DNA of 64,000 bases from Anastatus disparis (taxonomy: Eukaryota > Arthropoda > Insecta > Hymenoptera > Eupelmidae). A program made the position numbers and the translations under genes. The DNA is taken from assembly GCA_017163975.1 (NCBI GenBank), contig JAFFSR010000243.1:1488001-1552000 (forward strand), given 5' to 3'. The notes beneath the pieces are model-generated. The model was not told where the DNA came from. It worked only from the letters and a program-made list of their open reading frames with translations, and searched no databases. Positions 22,441 through 34,183 of this stretch are shown here, in pieces (position 1 is the first letter of the stretch; every line of letters begins with the position of its first letter).

Positions 22441-22980
22441 TTAAGAGGCGGTCGGAACCATTTGCCGCTTGGTGGCGCTGCGGTCAGGTGAGAGAAAAAT
22501 ATAAAATATTTTTTATATAGCAATTTAAAATTTACTGAAACAATAATATACTCTTAATCTTGTCATTTCCTCTAGCCATATATATGTAGAATAATTATTA
22601 ATATTAATTTTGTTTGAAAAGTCTAAAATATTGTTATAAAGCGAAAAATGCGGCGCGAGGTAGAGTCGACGTAAACATTAGCATACATCATTCTTTAGTA
22701 TTGCTCTCTCTGTCGCACTAAGGGAAGGTGCACGCATGTTTACATCGGTCCTACGTTGCATCGCATTTTTCGCTTTATAACAATATTTCAGACTTTTCAA
22801 ACAAGATAAGTATTAATAATTATTCTACATATAGATGGCTAGAGGAAATGACAACATTAAAAGTATATTGTCGTCTCAGAAAATTGTAAATAGCTGTATA
22901 AAAAATATTTAATAGATTTCTCTCACCTGACCGCAGCGCCACCCTATATGTAGCGGCGAATAGACCCGACCGCCTCTTAA
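22441..22980. mobile_element. TTAA-type foldback element, 540 bp
   Basis: TTAAGAGGCGGTCGG at the left and CCGACCGCCTCTTAA at the right. The arms run ~230 bp each and share GGTGGCGCTGCGGTCAGGTG, TTGTCATTTCCTCTAGCCAT and TTGTTATAAAGCGAAAAATG with their complements. The terminal GAGGCGGTC is close to the GAGGAGGTC of the other TTAA foldbacks, but the interior is unrelated to them. Confidence 0.88.
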
Positions 22981-23250
22981 GGTTTATTCAAATAAGAAAA
23001 ATAATAAATTAATTTAACTACAAATATATTCTTAAATAAAATAATAAAATACAAAAGCAAATATAACAGTAGTTATTTGTATTCGCGAGTCAGCAATCTG
23101 AAACAAATGAAAAATGACGTTCTTAGTTTTCCAATAATTAAACTAATATGGGTTTTGAAATAAACTTAAAACCTAACTAGCGGTATTAAATTTAAGATTT
23201 CGTGAAAGCGCAAACATAATTCTAGAAGGTGCAAAAACCCTTAATTGCCT
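22981..23250. other. AT-rich spacer
   Basis: No gene or clear repeat seen before the motif array that follows. Confidence 0.4.
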
Positions 23251-23745
23251 CCCGACCACGAGCGATCCCATAATACATAGTGGAATTACTGGTTGCCAAG
23301 ATAAATTCGTTTTGCAATCACGTGTAATCACCAGACTACAACCCGACCTAACTTAGTGCAAGAAGGATGTCTTTAACTGAGACTCTCATACGACCACGAG
23401 CAATTCCCTGGACCGCATAACAGTCTTCGGTTATTCTTATATTATCATATAGTCACGTGCAATCACCTGTACCATATGGCAATACTTCCAGACAGGAAGG
23501 ACGGAAATCTAAGTTACCTCACGCATGAGCAGTCCCATGTACTATGATGCAACGATAGACTTGTACTGTACCACCTGCTCCACAATAACGTGCGATCACA
23601 TTTATTATAAAATAGGTTTAACAGCTTCCCTAGGAATTGATTTTGGTCGAAATCATATATCACCAAGTGTGATCCCTTAGCGATGAATATCTCGACCTAT
23701 TGTATTAATTCCCAATAATACTACGTGCGATCACATGAGTATTAT
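23250..23745 (+). repeat. Degenerate ~66 bp array with CACGTGCGATCAC motif
   Basis: Eight variants of a short motif recur every 57-77 bp: CACGAGCGATCCCAT (23257), CACGTGTAATCACCAG (23320), CACGAGCAATTCCCTG (23395), CACGTGCAATCACCTG (23454), ACGCATGAGCAGTCCC (23521), AACGTGCGATCACATT (23587), CAAGTGTGATCCCTTA (23663) and TACGTGCGATCACATG (23722). DNA between motifs is poorly conserved. It lies ~850 bp upstream of the transposase start. Confidence 0.65.
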
Positions 23746-23909
23746 CCGGAATGAATACCCGGAAGACCTCGGAGCAGGACTGACTCACTTTGGTTCACGG
23801 CGCTGCTTATATACGCCTGGTTCGCCATATTCCACTATATTCCTCAGGAACAAGCGAACCTATCCCTACTCTATTACTTTGAACGCTTGGTCTAAGGAAT
23901 TGGACTCAA

Positions 23910-23910
<1 letters not shown>

Positions 23911-23980
<70 letters not shown>
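23911..23980. repeat. (CT)n(TA)n microsatellite
   Basis: A CTCTCT run passes into a long TATATA run. It creates a false L/S/Y-rich reading frame. Confidence 0.95.
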
Positions 23981-23983
<3 letters not shown>

Positions 23984-24597
23984 TACGCATACTCTATGAC
24001 TAACTATATACAATATGAATGATGCTTAAAAAATACTTATACTATTATATTTGATAGCAGACGCATTCTGCTACAAACCATTAAATAATTCGAAATAAAT
24101 CATTTTGTTTTGATTGTTGAAGTTTGTGATGTATATTAATGTGAGTATGATAAAACTTTTTATCAAATAGAAATATCTTTATAACCTATTAAAAAAATGT
24201 AATTTAAAAAATCATTATTAATATTTCTATTGCAGAAAACAGTCATACGTATTCCGACACATAAACATTTTAAATTGTCATGGAAATAGTGGAAAAATTA
24301 TTATTGGTATTGTTATTATACTTTTACTGACTTAGATATGTAATATCCTAAAACATCTGTTTTGCATCAGAATTTATGTGCACATAATCTACTTCATAAG
24401 ATTATATACAATATTCATTGGCTTGTTACAATATTTATATTGAAAGTTTTAGTAATAATATATATTATATATATTCTTAATTGAATCGATAATCATCCAT
24501 TGATGGTGTATAAAATATTATTAATGTAAAGTTTTCAAAGATTAACAATTGATTTTTAAACATTTCTTTTTATGAATTTTATGGAATATTAATAGAT

Positions 24598-27001
24598 ATG
24601 GCATCTTCTAATGAAAATAATGTCACAAATACAAGGCAGCGAGATGATAGGAAATACGCTATGTGTACTATTCATTTACGAAAAACTAGTGGTCAGAAGA
24701 AAATTATTAGTACAGAAATTGAATTGGAATACGCTAAGCAATTGTCAAATATAGAAAATATTAACATCAATGATGTAGTATGTAAATAATGTAGAATCCG
24801 AATGATAAAAGATATGTCACGCTATAACAATATCAATCCTGGTAATACCTCAGAAAATATTTCATCTCAAGAATCATGTTCTAGTACCTGTTCTCAGCTT
24901 AGTACAAGTGGATTATCAGAGTCATTGTCGTATAAAGTAGTTGAAAAAGAAGAACCTAAAACTGTAGAATTATCTATTAAAAGGACAATTGCAACTCATA
25001 AATATTGTTTTACTTGTGGATTCCAAAAACAAAGTAATCTTATTTTAGTGCCTTTAACTGCTCGAGTTCAAACATTCAGTAGAATTAATTTATTTATACC
25101 AAAGGGTAATAGGTGCTATCGTGACCATTTGACTCGAAAAAAAATTTTTGAAGAAGACTTGAATAAGATAAAAATTTTTTCTAACACGAGTGTAATAGAG
25201 GTTACAGAATTACCTGAATTCCTTAATGAAATGTCTGCAAGGGCAAATGAAACTTTGTTAGATAAGACAGCTGATTTTGATATGCCTGAAAAGAAATTAA
25301 AAATATTAACAGGATTAAATTGGGAGAATATTATGAAACAACGAGAGCGGCTTACTTCTCTTAGAAATTCTAATGTAAGAACAGTAACTCAAGCCATAAT
25401 TATATTTTTATTTAAAATGCGCATCGATATCGAAAAAGAACAACAAATATCTGATATTTGTCATTCAGTATTAGTGTCTTTTGAAAATGAAGCGTATAGC
25501 TGCAAAAGTAGTTATCTCCAAAAAATTTTTTTCAAGAAATAACATTTTCTGCTGTACTTATACTTAAAAGTTAGTGTATTTTGCAATACACCATATTTTT
25601 TTCATTTCATAAAAAAAGACTATACCTATATTTTGGTCCTATATGATTTTTTCATGATAAATTTTAATGTTCTGTATACAAAAATGCAATAAAAATGAAT
25701 TCGGAAATAATGGAGATAGCCACCTTTGCAGCTACACGCTTCAAATGATGTATTACTGAATTACTTTGGATTAAAGAATGCTGATAGGGATTACTTGATT
25801 CAAAATGAAACTTCCCAAATGGCAAAACTTTTGCAACCAGGAAAAAAACTTATTTTGATTTGTGATGGAACATACATCAGACACGAAATAAGCTCAAACA
25901 ATGAATATCAAAGAAAATCTTTTTCAGGTCAAAAAAAAGTTCCTTTATTAAAACCATTTACAATTTGTACCAATAATGGCTACGTTATTGATCAGTTAGG
26001 ACCATATCTTGCTAACATGAATGATGCCAGTATTTTAATGAAAATATTAGAAACAGAAAAAGAAGTTTTAACTAAATTGCTTCACAAAGGTGATATTTTC
26101 GTATTGGATAGAGGATTTTGAGATATAAAAAAAAAATAGAAGATATGGGTTTTACTGTTTTGATGCCAGCACTTGAAGGTAAAAAATCACAACTCTCAAC
26201 AGAAGAATCAAATGAAACTCGATTTACAACAAAATTAAGATGGGTTGTAGAAGCAATAGATGGGATTGAAAAGAAAAAAAAAACAAATTATTAGATCGTA
26301 AACTTGATAACAAAATGTTAAAAGATACTGGATCTTACTGTCAAATTGCTTGCTATTTAAATAATTCATTTGGAGTGCGTCTAGATTCTGATAAAGATGT
26401 GCAAGATAAAATATTTAACATCATGCAATCTAAGAAAGAAACTGTAAATACATTAGCAGAGGAAGTAGCTGCAGAAAGGTGGAGCCGTCGAAAACTACCA
26501 TTTGTTACCGTGACTTCAAGTGATTTACCAGATTTTCCTGAATTAACGAAGAAAGACTTAAAAATTCTTTCTACAGGGTCATACCAGCTTAAAGAGAGCA
26601 TATCCTATTTAGCAGAGATATTGGACTCGGATGACAATTTAAAAATAGGGTATGTTAAAGAAAGATCAAATATTCTCAAACTCGAAGTACAATCGAGACA
26701 TGTAAACAGGAAACAATATAAATGTTTCATTCAGTGTCAACCTAATGGCATTGGCTATTCAAGCATTATTAGATATTATTGTGATTGTGCTAATGGTAAG
26801 CGCACTATTGGATGTTGTGCACACATTGCAGCAATTATTTATTACCTTTCTCACGGAAGATACTTATCAAAAATTATAAAACCAGCTGAAATTCTTTCTA
26901 ATATGTTTCTTAAAGATCAAATAGAAGTTTGCATAAATGAAGACAGCGATGAAGATGAATTAAATTGCTTTAATTCTGGGAATAACTATTATTTTTTATG
27001 A
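24598..27001 (+). pseudogene. DDE transposase with SWIM finger, broken
   Basis: The first frame (ATG at 24598, MASSNENNVTNTRQ) covers an N-terminal domain with CFTCGFQ and a basic middle region. The catalytic core follows: LILICDGTYIRHE (first Asp), then KPFTICTNNGYVIDQLGPYL, and FVLDRGF (second Asp). The C-terminal part has RWVVEAIDG, then GSYCQIACYLNN, and a SWIM finger, YYCDCANGKRTIGCCAHIA (CxC...CxH). This is the DDE_Tnp_4 type, related to PIF/Harbinger and ISL2EU. Breaks: TAA at 24787, a damaged stretch at 25540-25725, TGA at 26119 in place of Arg after DRGF, and two frameshifts in A runs (about 26130 and 26285). The third catalytic acid cannot be placed with confidence. Confidence 0.85.
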
Positions 27002-27119
27002 ATATTTACTTCATGAACAATCTTCAATATTTATAATTATTTTTAATAAAGTGAAAAATAATATTTTATTTCAAAGATTTTCATTTGACTTTCACATTTT
27101 AATATTATAATAAAAATTT

Positions 27120-27569
27120 CATAAATGACTATTTGAAGCGTCTCACAACATACGCGGCTAAGTCACAACCAACGCATTTTGAGAAAAATGCAAAAAACCT
27201 TTATCTTTTAAATGATTCTAAATCGCTTGTTAACCAATATACTATTGACTTCACCGATAAAAAATAAGATTTTTGCACATGTTTCGAAAACTCTAAATTG
27301 ATTTTTTAAAGAGAAAAATAATTTTTTAATATGGACTTAGCTAACTTTAATGTGGCTATGGACTTGGCTAGTTTTGAAAAAAAAAATTGAAGGACTTGAC
27401 TGATTTTGATGCAAAATCGGGACTCAGTTATTTTTTATTCAAAAATATTATCCGAACTTAGCAATTTTAGATTTGTAATTTATAGATTTGTCAAATAATA
27501 TAACATAATGTCGAAGCGTCTCACAACAAAAATGAAGTCCATTTTTTTCAAAAATTAAATTATGAAGTC
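27120..27569. repeat. Short direct repeats around GAAGCGTCTCACAAC
   Basis: GAAGCGTCTCACAACATACG (about 27136) and GAAGCGTCTCACAACAAAAA (about 27513) flank a segment with repeated GGACTT(A/G)GCTA-type phrases. No coding content. Confidence 0.5.
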
Positions 27570-28140
27570 ATTTATATTTTCTATCCTATTTTCTACTATA
27601 TTTAATCTTACTATATTAAATTATATATTTACTATATTTAATCCTATTTTTTAATATATTTATTTCTTTTTATAGTAATAAATTCGCAAGGTATATACAC
27701 GATGAAACTTAAGCTTTTAAATTTGATTTTTCAATTTTTTTTTCGTACATCAAAAAACTGCTGCAAATCGAAAAAACGCTAAAGTTTATTCTTGGAAGAT
27801 CGCTGAACATTATTAACAAACATAGACGTACACTCATAAATACGCGTTTATTATTTATAAATAACACATGGTATATTATTATTGCATATGCTTACGAGTG
27901 TGTATTTGTGAGCGTATTATGTTTATGTGTAAGTATATGCGTGTGTATATTCATAAAAATGCACATGTACTCTATTCTTAAAATTAAAATTGGACTTGAC
28001 CATTTTTGATAAGCAAGTTCAATGGACTTAGCGCTTTTTTGATTTGCAGCAGTTTTTTGACATACCAAAAAAATTGAAAAATCAAATTTTTAAAAAATTT
28101 TATAATTAAATATAGTAGAAAATAGGCTAAAAAATATGCT
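27570..28140. mobile_element. Imperfect inverted repeat, possible MITE
   Basis: CTATTTTCTACTATATTTAA and TTTTCAATTTTTTTT ... CAAAAAACTGCTGCAAATCG on the left reappear as complements near 28030-28140. The arms are ~90 bp and more, around a ~230 bp centre with TG-rich sequence. The ends are not sharp. Confidence 0.5.
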
Positions 28141-28555
28141 TTACTTAATAACTCAATTTAAAAAAAAAATGGGCTTGGTCATTTTTGTTGCTCAAGGCTT
28201 TATTTGTCGCTAATCTTGAGTTTTTGTCTTGAGTTACATTTAACATTTTTTTATAATTTATTATATTATACACTACGCAAACTATGAAAATGAGAAAATT
28301 ACTTTTTCTACCAATTCTGTTATAAACTTTATTTAAATAAAAAGTTGCGGTGTTTGAAAAAATGATATTTAAGAAATGATTTAAGTACACTTAAGAGTAA
28401 CTGTTTTCAACTTAGTAAGAATAACATAACTTAGTAAAAGCATTACATTTTCTGAAAATACTATGTTAAGCGCGCATCGCAATATATTGAAAATATGATT
28501 GAAAAATGGTAACATAAAAAAAACTAAAAACCGTTGTTTTAAGCTTTTTAAATGT

Positions 28556-29506
28556 AGTATAAGTTAATACAATTTGTACATAAACTTAAACTAAAATCAG
28601 TTTTTGGCAAATACTGGAACGTGTAAATGAAAATATTGTAAATCTAATAAGACAAAATAATAGAAAGTCATAAAAAATACTGATATTTGTTATTTAAGTT
28701 ATTTAAATAAAATATAATCAAATGAAATTATTACATAACCTCAAAAAAATTAGATTTTGGTAAATTTTCATGGTTTATGGATTAAAATATTGCAAATCTG
28801 AGTATACAGTTGTAAAGAACATATATGGATTATCAAAATATGTCTTTCTAAATCTTTCAGATGCCAAATCACGCAACAAAATCTTTAAATAACCCCACGA
28901 AAAACCGTTTCTGAGCGTAGGATAGCGTGTTCAGCTGAAAATATCTTCAATCTGATTTCAGAACTCAACTGAAAGTAGAAAAATACAGAAAAAGTGTTAT
29001 TTTGAGCCATAATATAGTAATTTATTTCATTATTAAAGCTTAAAACCCCGTAAAAAAGCCAAAAGAAACAATTTTCGGCCGAAAATTGGGTGTGCCACCA
29101 TTTTTTTTTGTAAACTAATGATGGCATCGTGAAGAGCAGGAAAAAATACATAAAAATACCTATATTGAGTTTAGTGCCTCGAAATCTGGGATGTAAAAAC
29201 ACTGATTTAAAATTTTAATGAGGTTTTTCGGAGCCAATTTTGAGGTTATGAGTTTCGTGAAAAATTTTAATTATTTAGAAAGGAAAAACCTACTTTAATG
29301 ATTTTTTACAAGTCTCTGGAATACAGAGCCTAGCTGTAAAAAAATAAAATCGAAAAATCACGTTTTTTAGCTTTATAACTCCTACATGGGGTTTAGGGGT
29401 CTGTAATTTTGGCTTTCTTAATATTTTTTTATAAGCTTTTAAGTGACCTATATCAGATACGCCATTTGGGAGGGGGCAAATTCACCATGCTTATTCTGCT
29501 ATAGCC
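28556..29506 (-). repeat. Right long terminal inverted repeat
   Basis: 951 bp, the reverse complement of 19397-20990 without the MITE. It keeps the empty TTAA at 28694-28697. It ends ATTCTGCTATAGCC, directly followed by TTTATTGTTTACTG of the satellite. Confidence 0.9.
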
Positions 29507-32030
29507 TTTATTGTTTACTGTCGTTAAAAATGATTACAAATTCATTTATTATTATCGCTGAAGCGATTGTTTGTTGTCGCTAAAAAAATTTCAAACAAGC
29601 ATATAAATTTATTGTTTAACATCGCTAAAAAAAGCTTACAAATTTATTTGTCATAATCGCTAAAAGAAACTTACAAATCTATATCTCATTGTTGTTGAAA
29701 AAAGCGTATAGATTTATTGTTTATTGTCGCTAAAAAAGATTACAAATACATTTATTATTGTCGCTGAAGCGTACAGATTTATTGTTTGTTGTCACCAAAA
29801 AAATCTCATATAAGCATACAAATTTATTGTTTGTTGTCGCTAAAAGAAGCTTGCAAATTCATCTTTATTGTCAATGAAGTTATTCAATTACAAATTCATC
29901 TTTATTGTCAATGAATAGTAATGGGCTATGCTGACAGACATTTGAGGGGGAGCTGAGGGGGGGGGGCGGTTGAATTTTGTCTCACGACTATATATAGATA
30001 GATAAATTTTATGCAAGTATATAAATTTATTGTTTATTGTCGCTAAAAAAGCTTACAAATTTATTTTTCATAATAATCAAAAGAAACTTATAAATTTATA
30101 TCTCATTGTCGTTGAAAAAAGCGTACAAATTTAGTGTTTACTGTCGTTAAAAAGGATTACAAATTCATTTATTATTGTTGCTGAAGCGTACAGATCTATT
30201 GTTCGTTGTTACTAAGAATACCTCATATGAGAATACAAATTTATTGTTTGTTGTCGCTAAAAGAAGCTTACCAATTCATCTTTATTGTCGCTAATAAAAT
30301 CTTATAAATTTATTATTGTCGCTGAAGCGATTGTTTGTTGTCGCTAAAAAATTTTATACAAGCATATAAATTTATTGTTTATTGTCGCTAAATAAAGCTT
30401 ACAAATTTATTTTTCATAATCGCTGAAACAAACTTATAAATTTATATCTCATTGTTGTTGAAAAAAGCGTACGAATTTATTGTTTACTGTCGCTAAAAAA
30501 TATTACAAATTCATTTATTATTGTTGTTGAAGCGTACAGATCTATTGTTTGTTGTCACTAAAAAAATTTAATATGAGCATACAAATTCATTAGTTGTCGT
30601 TAAAAGAAGCTTACAAATTTATTTTTGCTGTCGCTAAAAAAAGCGTACAAATTTAGTGTTTATTGTCGCTAAAAAAAGATTATAAAAGCGTACAAATTTA
30701 TTATTTGTTGTCGCTAAAAGAAGCTTACAAAATCATTTTCATTGTCGATAAAAAAAGGTTACATATTTATTCTTCATAATTGCTAAAAGAAACTTATAAA
30801 TTTATATTTTATTGTCGCTGAAAAAAGCGTACAAATTTATTGTTTAGTGTCGTTAAAAAAGATTACAAATACATTTATTATTGTCGCTGAAGCGTACAGA
30901 TTTATTGTTTGTTGTCACCAAAAAAATCTCATATAAGCATACAAATTTATTGTTTGTTGTCGCTAAAAGAAGCTTGCAAATTCATCTTTATTGTCAATGA
31001 AGTTATTCAATTACAAATTCATCTTTATTGTCAATGAATAGTAATGGGCTATGCTGACAGACATTTGAGGGGGAGCTGAGGGGGGCGGTTGAATTTTGTC
31101 TCACGACTATATATAGATAGATAAATTTTATGCAAGTATATAAATTTATTGTTTATTGTCGCTAAAAAAGCTTACAAATTTATTTTTCATAATAATCAAA
31201 AGAAACTTATAAATTTATATCTCATTGTCGTTGAAAAAAGCGTACAAATTTAGTGTTTACTGTCGTTAAAAAGGATTACAAATTCATTTATTATTGTTGC
31301 TGAAGCGTACAGATCTATTGTTCGTTGTTACTAAGAATACCTCATATGAGAATACAAATTTATTGTTTGTTGTCGCTAAAAGAAGCTTACCAATTCATCT
31401 TTATTGTCGCTAATAAAATCTTATAAATTTATTATTGTCGCTGAAGCGATTGTTTGTTGTCGCTAAAAAATTTTATACAAGCATATAAATTTATTGTTTA
31501 TTGTCGCTAAATAAAGCTTACAAATTTATTTTTCATAATCGCTGAAACAAACTTATAAATTTATATCTCATTGTTGTTGAAAAAAGCGTACGAATTTATT
31601 GTTTACTGTCGCTAAAAAATATTACAAATTCATTTATTATTGTTGTTGAAGCGTACAGATCTATTGTTTGTTGTCACTAAAAAAATTTAATATGAGCATA
31701 CAAATTCATTAGTTGTCGTTAAAAGAAGCTTACAAATTTATTTTTGCTGTCGCTAAAAAAAGCGTACAAATTTAGTGTTTATTGTCGCTAAAAAAAGATT
31801 ATAAAAGCGTACAAATTTATTATTTGTTGTCGCTAAAAGAAGCTTACAAAATCATTTTCATTGTCGATAAAAAAAGGTTACATATTTATTCTTCATAATT
31901 GCTAAAAGAAACTTATAAATTTATATTTTATTGTCGCTGAAAAAAGCGTACAAATTTATTGTTTAGTGTCGTTAAAAAATATGTATATCTGTTTTTACTA
32001 TTTTTAAAAATAGTTTACAAATTTATTTTT
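29507..32030 (+). repeat. GTCGCTAAAAA satellite, right part, with 1.12 kb duplication
   Basis: The array continues in the orientation of 18800-19396. A ~1.12 kb segment (about 29732-30854) is repeated directly at about 30855-31976. The copies look identical apart from a G run (10 versus 6 G). Each copy includes one short G-rich insert related to 17880-18245. The array fades near 32030-32170. Confidence 0.9.
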
Positions 32031-32273
32031 ATTGTCGTTGAAAAAAGCATACAGATTTATATTATTTTAAAAATTACAGTTTTCTTTTTTTATTGTTGCT
32101 AAAATTAATTTTATAAACTACTTTTAAACTATCGCTGAAAAAATTTATAAATTCATAAAAATAAAATATATTGTCATTAACAAAATATGAAAAATTATTA
32201 TTGTTATTACATGTAAATATTTTGATTTTTATTTTTTGAAACATTTTAAAGGTGTATATAAATAATTATCATT

Positions 32274-32714
32274 TTAAAAATATAATTCATAGATTATATT
32301 ACTTAATATGAATAAATTTTCATAATAATTTTCATCATTTTTAATACTTTCTATGTCGAAATTGACATTATTTATTAGATATTGAAAAATTTCTTGAACC
32401 TGAAATTGAAAACATTCAGGAACATCTTTCCATTCTTTATAATAATGTATATAATATTTCATATCAAATTTTTGTATTAATTCAGACCACTCAGATAATT
32501 TTTGTTCTTTTACATATTGATAATAATTTTCTTCATCTTCTACTTCTTGAAGATATTCTATTTCTTCATATTCATTAATTTCAGGTTTAAGTTAGACAAT
32601 TCTTCTAATTCTTCGTTGGATACGGGTTCAATATACGTATTATTAATTGGATCCCATTCCATCATTTGCCAATTTGCGTTATTATCAACATTCAATTGTT
32701 CATTTTTTTCCATG
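32274..32714 (-). pseudogene. Small acidic reading frame downstream of Helitron helicase
   Basis: On the minus strand an ATG at 32714 opens MEKNEQLNVDNNANWQMMEW and runs ~43 codons. One frameshift near 32590 joins it to an acidic stretch (EYEEIEYLQEVEDEENYYQY) and then to a ~60-codon end that finishes IIYELYF-stop at 32274. The total is about 145 residues. It lies 136 bp beyond the helicase stop on the same strand. I do not recognise the family. The coding look (Glu/Tyr/Gln-rich with one break) suggests a former gene carried by the Helitron, not chance. Confidence 0.5.
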
Positions 32715-32850
32715 TAATTTTCTATGTTTATCTAATATAAAAATTTATTTTATATTAATTAAATAATAATTCATTTTATGTTTATTTTCTTATAAACTGT
32801 ATTTATTTCTACAATATTTTTAAATTTAATTAAAAATTAAAAATTTCTTT

Positions 32851-34174
32851 TCAAACAATATTTAATATTTCATATTTATTTTCAGATTCATTTTGTATGT
32901 ATATTTTGTTAGGATTTTTACATCTCGACAGTGCAACGTAAAGCTGTCCATGCGAAAATAAAGGTCTTTTAATAAATAATCCAATCTCATCAAAACTTTG
33001 ACCTTGAGATTTGTTAATAGTCATAGCAAAAGCTAATGTTACAGGAAATTGTTTTCTATAAAGTATATAGAGTAAAGACGATGATTCACCAGTATTTAAT
33101 GTTATTCTTGAAATAAAATTTTTATTTCCAATTTTTTCTCCAGTAATGATTTCAGCTTCAAGATTATATTTATATAATTTTATAATTTTTAATTTTGTTC
33201 CATTACATAAACCTACGGCAATACTTGAATTTCTTATTAATATAACTATAGCATTAACTTTTAATTCCAATATGTGTGGTGGTAACCTTCTTTTATTTTA
33301 TTAAGGGTTTCTATTGGATAATTCAATTCGATATTATCATCATTTTGATCGACTCCTTTATGAGTAGCATAATCTATGCTATAATAAGTTGTCGATTCGC
33401 CGTCAAGTGATTTTAATATTCTTTTATTTAAATTATTTATGTCATCGTTATGAGCTGCTAATATTACTCGATTTATGTTGTCATTATTATCAATGTTTTT
33501 ATATATTTTTAAACAAATATCATTAGTTTTCCATTTATCAGGAATTTGAAATGATTCAATTTGACCTTCACCTATTTGTAATGATAAAGAATTAAATGAT
33601 TTATTATTGCAGCGGATATTTTTATTTAATTTTTTAATTTTAAATAACGGCCATAAAAAAGATTGTTTTAAACTATTTTGTACTATTATATCTTTAAAAC
33701 TATTTTTTATAACAGGAAGTATTCGGCGAAAATCACCTCCTAAAATTATTAATTTATCACCAAATGGTAAATCATTACAACATGAATCTTGTAAAGTTTT
33801 ATTAACAGTTTCCAAAGCTTTTTATGATATCATTGAAGCTTCGTCCCATATAATAATAACTGCATCTCTTAATTTTTTTTGTCACTTTCTAATTTAAAGA
33901 ATGTGATGTCTACATTATTTAAATCTAAAGGTAATCTAAAAGATCTGTGACCTGTCATTCCTTTAGGTAATAAAATTGATGCAATTCCAGTCCATGCTAT
34001 TGATAATACTTTTTTACATTTGTAAAAAAAATAATAAATTAATTTTTTATTCAAAAATATTTTTCCAGTACCACCTGGTCCATCAATAAAATATAATTTA
34101 GAGGAATATTTTATTATGTCGTCAAAAATAAATTTTTGATCTTGATTTAATAATAAATACATTTCGTTAAACAT
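32851..34174 (-). pseudogene. Helitron Pif1-like helicase
   Basis: Reads, on the minus strand, FIDGPGGTGKIF (Walker A, with Ile after the Lys), IIIWDEASM (Walker B), GGDFRRILPV (motif III, Arg where Gln is usual), then LAFAMTINKSQGQSFDE and GQLYVALSRC (motifs V/VI). The helicase unwinds DNA during rolling-circle transposition. It is separated from the upstream Rep frame only by one TAA (34184-34186), so Rep and helicase were one protein. Further breaks: a frameshift in an 8-base T run (33873-33880), a stop at 33822-33824, and a frameshift near 33285. Confidence 0.92.
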
Positions 34175-34183
34175 ATGTTTATT

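Larger units (their letters stand above)
19397..29506 (+). mobile_element. ~10.1 kb Spy-like DNA transposon with 951 bp inverted repeats
   Basis: The outer ends are GGCTATAGCAGAATAAGC at 19397 and its complement ending at 29506. Inverted arms of 951 bp (left arm counted without a 643 bp later insertion) flank ~7.5 kb that contains a DDE transposase with a SWIM finger. The insertion splits the GTCGCTAAAAA satellite exactly between AAA and TTT. Removing it restores a normal satellite unit with no duplicated base. Insertion between AAA and TTT without target duplication, and a transposase distantly related to PIF/Harbinger and ISL2EU, are the reported traits of the Spy group. Assigning this element to Spy is inference from those two traits. 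It is inactive: the transposase is broken and later elements sit inside. Confidence 0.7.

Noticed and set aside
19397..29506. Large palindrome formed by inversion of a satellite half
   Set aside because: The satellite keeps the same orientation on both sides, and joining the flanks restores a normal unit. That fits an insertion, not an inversion.
29507..32030. CRISPR-like array of regular short repeats
   Set aside because: Repeat and spacer are not distinguishable, units are diverged tandem copies, and the context is eukaryotic.
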